Assembly: GCA_965230605.1 (NCBI GenBank)
Contig: CBDDLD010000004.1
Coordinates: 496,001 to 560,000, forward strand
From: CBDDLD01 sp965230605
GTDB taxonomy: Bacteria > Bacteroidota > Bacteroidia > Flavobacteriales > Flavobacteriaceae
DNA length: 64,000 bases
Direction: 5' to 3'
Each line of letters starts with the position of its first letter. Positions within the stretch are counted from its first letter, which is position 1. Made by a program: the position numbers and the translations under genes. Under the pieces are notes generated by a model. It was not told where the DNA came from, made no database searches, and saw only the letters and a program-made list of their open reading frames with translations. This document shows positions 59,906 to 64,000 of this stretch, piece after piece.

Positions 59906-61228
59906 TTACTCAGAACGTAACTTATTTAAAGCCTCAACGACTGCACTATGTGTTACTGTTTCTGTTTTAAATAAGTGTACTAATGTGTGCTTCTCAGATG
60001 CTGTAGCTTCAAACTGATTGAGGATATTCATTAAGTGCATTTTCATATGACCTTGTTGAATCCCCGTTGTTGTCAATGATTTAAGCGCTGCAAAATTTTG
60101 CGCCAAACCTGCTACTGCTACTAATTTCATAAGATCTTTTGCACTAGGATTGCCAAGCATTTCAAGAGAGAATTTTACTAATGGATGTAAACGAGTAAGT
60201 CCACCAACAGTGCCAAGCGCCAGAGGTACTTCTATCCAGAATTTAAAAATACCATCTGTAACTGAGGCATGAGTTAAACTCTTATATGTCCCAAATCTTG
60301 ATGCATAGGCATGTATTCCTGCTTCAATTGCCCTAAAATCATTTCCTGTAGCAAGAACAACAGCATCAATACCATTCATAATACCTTTATTGTGTGTCAC
60401 GGCCCTATACGGTTCTACTTCAGCAATATCAACAGCCCTCTTGAATTTGTCAGCGAAAACCTCAGGATCTTCTATATCGATGCTTTTCAAATCACTAATT
60501 GGACAACTAACTTCAGCTTTCACTATACAATCAGGGACATAGTTAGATAAGATACTCATAACTATGGTCATGTGTTTTTCGCTTTCAGAAAAATCAGGAT
60601 ATAATAAAGCTTCAGATTTAAAAGTCTTAGCAAATTGTTCTAAACAAGAATTAATAAAATTTGCACCCATAGCATCCAGCGTCTCAAAAGTAGCATGAAG
60701 CTGATAGTAGTTGTCTAAAGCATTTGTCTTATCATTTAAAACAATATCTACGATACCACCACCACGGCGTTTCATGTTTTTAGTAATACCGTCGGTGGTA
60801 CTGATAAGTTTTGGTTTTACACTATTAAAAAATGCTCTTAATTTCTCGGTGTCACCGATATAATTAAAATGAACTTGTCCTACTTTGGTTGTGCTAATGA
60901 CTTCGGCTTTAAAACCTCCACGATCTAACCAAAATTTTGCAGCCTTACTGGCAGCAGCAACAACAGAACTTTCTTCTATAGCCATCGGTATGGTGTAAAG
61001 CTCTTTGTTGATTAAAAAATTGGGAGCTACACCTAACGGTAAATAGAAGTTGGTGATTGTATTTTCTATAAATTCATCGTGAAGTTTCTGTAGTTTTTCA
61101 TCAGTGTTCCAGTACTGAGAGACTATTTTTTTTGCAGCATTCTGACCGTTAAAGTGTGTGTTTAAAATCCACTCAATTTTATCAGATTTACTAAGTTTTG
61201 AAAAGCCTGAAACCGTTTTTTGCATCAT
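59906..61228 (-). CDS. mvaA: Hydroxymethylglutaryl-CoA reductase, class II (degradative type)
   Basis: 440 aa. Makes mevalonate from HMG-CoA. Catalytic residues by motif: E85/E86 in AIEESSVVAAAS, K281 in THNKGIMNGIDAV, D297 in ATGNDFRAIEAG, H394 in GIQQGHMKMH. The class II look (DAMGANFINSC, GTVGGLTRLHP) is called degradative in Pseudomonas, but with mvaD and mevalonate kinase in the same window it must work in synthesis. Either ATG at 61228 or 61225 may start it. Confidence 0.93.
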   Translation of the reverse strand: MMQKTVSGFSKLSKSDKIEWILNTHFNGQNAAKKIVSQYWNTDEKLQKLHDEFIENTITNFYLPLGVAPNFLINKELYTIPMAIEESSVVAAASKAAKFWLDRGGFKAEVISTTKVGQVHFNYIGDTEKLRAFFNSVKPKLISTTDGITKNMKRRGGGIVDIVLNDKTNALDNYYQLHATFETLDAMGANFINSCLEQFAKTFKSEALLYPDFSESEKHMTIVMSILSNYVPDCIVKAEVSCPISDLKSIDIEDPEVFADKFKRAVDIAEVEPYRAVTHNKGIMNGIDAVVLATGNDFRAIEAGIHAYASRFGTYKSLTHASVTDGIFKFWIEVPLALGTVGGLTRLHPLVKFSLEMLGNPSAKDLMKLVAVAGLAQNFAALKSLTTTGIQQGHMKMHLMNILNQFEATASEKHTLVHLFKTETVTHSAVVEALNKLRSE

Positions 61229-61246
61229 CTAGCGCATTTAAAAACA

Positions 61247-61254
61247 CAAAGATA
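61247..61254 (-). promoter_or_regulatory. Candidate -7 element of the mvaA-GYDIA operon (TATCTTTG)
   Basis: Exact TAnnTTTG on the minus strand, 18 bases before the mvaA ATG. The -33 TTTG is not evident at 17-21 bases, so only half the promoter is supported. Confidence 0.45.
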
Positions 61255-61373
61255 GTAGGATTGGCATAAAATGTGTGGGATATAGGATATTATTGCGGAT
61301 TTACTGTTAATAGTTACGGTTTTTTGCATATTTTTTAGTAAACTTGGCATTACTTTATCGAAAAATAAGATCA

Positions 61374-63605
61374 ATGACTTTGATGAGATGTATGGCCTTA
61401 ATAGGCTTTTTAGTTACTTCACTTACGTTTGCGCAAAGCAAACAAATTACATTAGAAGAGATATGGAGTGGAACATTTAGAACCGAAGGCATGCAGGCCC
61501 TGCACTCTATGAACAATGGGAAGCAATATTCGGTATTAAATTTTGATAGGAGTACTAGAGGAGCGACTATTGATATTTACGATTATAAAACACTGAAGAA
61601 AGTAAAGACCTTGGTAAACTCAAAAGATTTGAATGGTATCCAAGGTTTTTTTGATTATACCTTTAGTAAGGACGAATCTAAAGTCATTTTAACTACTAAT
61701 GAAGTTCCTGTGTTTAGGCGCTCTAGACTAGGGGAGTACTATGTGTATGACATTGCATCTAAGAGCTTAATTAAAATTTCTGATCAACTGATTCAAGAGC
61801 CTACATTATCGCCTGATGCTACAAAAGTTGCTTACGGGTATAACAATAATCTCTATGTAAAAGACCTTAATACTGGTAAAGTAAATCAGATCACATTTGA
61901 TGGTGAAAAGAATAAAATCATTAACGGAATTACCGATTGGGTTTATGAGGAAGAGTTCAGTTTTGTGAGAGCTTTTGATTGGAATGCCGATAGTAATAAA
62001 ATTGCATTTATTAGGTTTGATGAAACTAATGTCCCTGAATTTTCGATGGATGTTTACGGATCAGAACTATACCAAACACAGCAAGTTTTTAAGTATCCTA
62101 AAGCAGGTGAAACAAATTCATTGGTGACATTGCACTTACATGATTTAAATTCGGAGAAAACGGAAGAGCTAAAGGTGTCTAAAGTCTACAACGACTTTTA
62201 CATTCCAAGAATTAAATGGACCAACGAAGGGAATGTCTTGAGTGCTCAGTATATGAACAGACACCAGAACGAGTTAGACTTATGGATGATAGATACAGCT
62301 AATAAAAGCGCGAAACTTGTATTAGCAGAAAAAGATAAAGCATACATAGAGGTCACATTTGATCTTACCTTTTTAAAAGACAATAGCTTTATTTGGACGA
62401 GTGAAAAAGACGGTTACAATCATATTTACCATTATAAGAACAATGGAGAACTGATCAATCAGGTTACCAAAGGTAATTGGGAAATCACCAATTATTATGG
62501 GTATAATGAAGACGCAAATACCATTTATTATCAATCGGTTGAAAATGGTTCTATTAATAGAGATGTGTTTTCTGTCAAACTAAACGGAAAAGGCAAAAAA
62601 CGCCTTACAAAAACAGATGGGACCAATAGTGCTTCTTTTAGTGCGGATTTCTCATACTTTATTAATACGCATTCTAGCGCTACATCACCACCGGAATATA
62701 CATTGAATGACTCTAAGAACGGAAACGTTGTTAAGAGTATTAAAGACAATGATAGGTTAGCGGATAAACTCACACAATATATTACTTCAAAGAAAGAGTT
62801 CAGTACCATTAATGTTAATGGAAATGATCTGAACATGTGGATGATTAAACCGGCAAATTTTGACCCAAATAAAAAATATCCACTTTTCATGTACCAGTAT
62901 TCAGGACCGGGCTCACAGTCTGTTGCAAACAGATGGAATGGCACTAATGATTATTGGTATCAAATGTTGGCCCAAGAAGGTTATGTTGTTGCTTGTGTTG
63001 ACGGCCGAGGTACAGGGTTAAAAGGTGCTGAATTTAAAAAAGTAACGCAAAACGAATTAGGGAAGTACGAAGTAGAAGACCAGATAGCTGCAGCAAAACA
63101 ATTAGGGCAACTGCCTTATATTGATGAAACTCGCATGGGTATTTGGGGATGGAGTTATGGAGGTTTTATGAGTAGTAATGCATTATTTAAAGGTAATGAT
63201 GTATTTACAATGGCTATTGCTGTTGCTCCGGTAACAAGTTGGAGGTTTTATGATACGATTTATACTGAGCGTTACATGACTACACCACAAGAAAATCCAA
63301 GCGGTTATGATGAGAACTCACCAATTAATCATGTAGATAAGTTGAAAGGAGATTTCTTATTAATTCACGGAACCGGAGATGATAATGTACATGTGCAAAA
63401 TACAATGCGCATGGTAGAGGCATTAATTCAGGCTGATAAGCAATTTGAATGGATGATATACCCGGATAAAAATCATGGCATCTATGGAGGGAATACGAGA
63501 TTGCATCTCTATAAAAAAATGACCAACTTCATCAATGAAACCTTAGGCGATAAAATACAGGAAGAGAAGGAGAAAGAGACCATGTCATCTAAGATTAAAG
63601 GATAA
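61374..63605 (+). CDS. S9-family prolyl oligopeptidase / DPP4-like peptidase
   Basis: 743 aa from ATG 61374 (TTG 61344 would add ten residues before a normal signal peptide). Leader MALIGFLVTSLTFAQ. An eight-bladed DPPIV propeller (about 40-470, with YEEEFSFVRAF carrying the Glu pair that binds the substrate N-terminus) and an alpha/beta hydrolase: S594 in GWSYGGF, D669/D670 in GTGDDNV, H701 in DKNHGIYGG. Removes Xaa-Pro dipeptides in the periplasm. A peptide transporter follows directly, a sensible pairing. Confidence 0.93.
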   Translation: MTLMRCMALIGFLVTSLTFAQSKQITLEEIWSGTFRTEGMQALHSMNNGKQYSVLNFDRSTRGATIDIYDYKTLKKVKTLVNSKDLNGIQGFFDYTFSKDESKVILTTNEVPVFRRSRLGEYYVYDIASKSLIKISDQLIQEPTLSPDATKVAYGYNNNLYVKDLNTGKVNQITFDGEKNKIINGITDWVYEEEFSFVRAFDWNADSNKIAFIRFDETNVPEFSMDVYGSELYQTQQVFKYPKAGETNSLVTLHLHDLNSEKTEELKVSKVYNDFYIPRIKWTNEGNVLSAQYMNRHQNELDLWMIDTANKSAKLVLAEKDKAYIEVTFDLTFLKDNSFIWTSEKDGYNHIYHYKNNGELINQVTKGNWEITNYYGYNEDANTIYYQSVENGSINRDVFSVKLNGKGKKRLTKTDGTNSASFSADFSYFINTHSSATSPPEYTLNDSKNGNVVKSIKDNDRLADKLTQYITSKKEFSTINVNGNDLNMWMIKPANFDPNKKYPLFMYQYSGPGSQSVANRWNGTNDYWYQMLAQEGYVVACVDGRGTGLKGAEFKKVTQNELGKYEVEDQIAAAKQLGQLPYIDETRMGIWGWSYGGFMSSNALFKGNDVFTMAIAVAPVTSWRFYDTIYTERYMTTPQENPSGYDENSPINHVDKLKGDFLLIHGTGDDNVHVQNTMRMVEALIQADKQFEWMIYPDKNHGIYGGNTRLHLYKKMTNFINETLGDKIQEEKEKETMSSKIKG

Positions 63606-63627
63606 ATAACTAACTAATATAAAATTT

Positions 63628-64000
63628 ATGGCAGATTCAGGAACTATAAAACAAAAAGAACTTTTTGGGCATCCAGTAGGATTATATGTGCTCTTTTTTA
63701 CAGAAATGTGGGAACGTTTTTCCTATTATGGAATGAGAGCTATTTTGGTATTATATCTAGTAGCAGAAACACAAGGCTCAAATGCAGGGTTAGGATGGAC
63801 AAATGGAGAGGCACTTGCACTTTATGGGTGGTATACAATGTTAGTTTATGTTATGTCTATTCCTGGCGGATGGATTGCTGATAAATTTTTAGGGCAGAAA
63901 AAATCTGTACTTTATGGAGGTATATTACTAGTTGCAGGTCATAGTATTTTAGCAGTAGAACAAATGTGGGCTTTTTATTCAGGGCTAGGATTGATTATTT
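63628..64000 (+). CDS. POT-family peptide MFS transporter, 3' end outside the window
   Basis: 124 residues visible from ATG 63628 to the right edge. ELFGHPVGLYVLFFTEMWER, FSYYGMRAILVLYL (the ExxER-like and FYG motifs) and GGWIADKFLGQKKSV identify the proton-coupled oligopeptide transporter family (DtpT/PepT). 22 bases after the dipeptidyl peptidase stop, so probably one operon for dipeptide release and uptake. 3' partial. Confidence 0.9.
   Translation, partial: MADSGTIKQKELFGHPVGLYVLFFTEMWERFSYYGMRAILVLYLVAETQGSNAGLGWTNGEALALYGWYTMLVYVMSIPGGWIADKFLGQKKSVLYGGILLVAGHSILAVEQMWAFYSGLGLII

Noticed and set aside
1..64000. Mobile elements, prophage, CRISPR arrays or integration at the tRNA
   Set aside because: No transposase, integrase, phage genes, regularly spaced repeats or repeated tRNA 3' end seen.

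Overview
The window looks like a chromosomal stretch from a marine-type flavobacterium (Bacteroidota, Flavobacteriaceae). Reasons: visibly AT-rich DNA, tightly packed genes with 1-20 nt overlaps, no clear Shine-Dalgarno sequences, TAnnTTTG-type promoter elements, a mevalonate isoprenoid pathway with a GYDIA-type kinase, mini-Omp85 proteins, and the arsenosugar gene set. I see no insertion sequence, prophage, CRISPR array or rRNA. One tRNA gene (tRNA-Phe) is present. No gap longer than about 210 bases lacks a gene. Both window ends cut a gene.

Layout. 0-2.8 kb: the 3' part of a GAF-domain protein facing an HD-hydrolase fused to a PycTM-like membrane effector domain. 2.9-9.1 kb: a seven-gene redox operon (msrB, msrA, selO, DUF427, hydrolase-OsmC fusion, egtB, egtD). 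9.2-15.8 kb: a giant phosphoesterase/outer-membrane-barrel protein, polyphosphate kinase and a propeller lipoprotein. 15.8-22.8 kb: a flavoprotein, DUF1697, mevalonate-pathway enzymes, a UbiA prenyltransferase, a nitrilase and a pseudouridine-synthase paralogue without its catalytic Asp. 22.8-29.7 kb (minus strand): an operon that starts with an FAD reductase and a membrane ferredoxin and ends with three glycosyltransferases. 29.9-35.9 kb (plus strand): a cell-envelope operon (DUF547, outer-membrane protein, GH113-like hydrolase, lipoprotein, two tandem single-POTRA Omp85 proteins).

35.9-42.7 kb (minus strand): a nine-gene arsenosugar cluster with CMD peroxidase-like protein, radical-SAM ArsS, rhodanese, CofC-like transferase, purine nucleoside phosphorylase, ArsM, sterol desaturase-type hydroxylase, DUF547 and TIGR04283-type glycosyltransferase. 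A TPMT-type methyltransferase diverges from it. 43.5-50.9 kb: miscellaneous small operons (VOC protein, WD40 propeller, AraC regulator, two CPBP proteases around a TlpA-type oxidoreductase). 51-59 kb: tRNA-Phe with a textbook promoter, then coaX and an envelope-biogenesis operon (OMP, TPR, LptC, small membrane protein, CorC/HlyC protein, PpiD/SurA-like foldase). 59-64 kb: GYDIA kinase plus HMG-CoA reductase, a DPP4-like peptidase and the start of a POT peptide transporter.

The strongest system-level candidates are: the arsenosugar cluster with a lipid-hydroxylase-like member (possible arsenolipid branch); the methionine-sulfoxide/AMPylator/ergothioneine operon; the orphan HD-PycTM fusion; the phosphoesterase/kinase-like/barrel fusion; and a 14-bp hairpin that loops out the start codon of the GH113-like gene. 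All functional calls come from reading the sequence and family knowledge; no database search was run.
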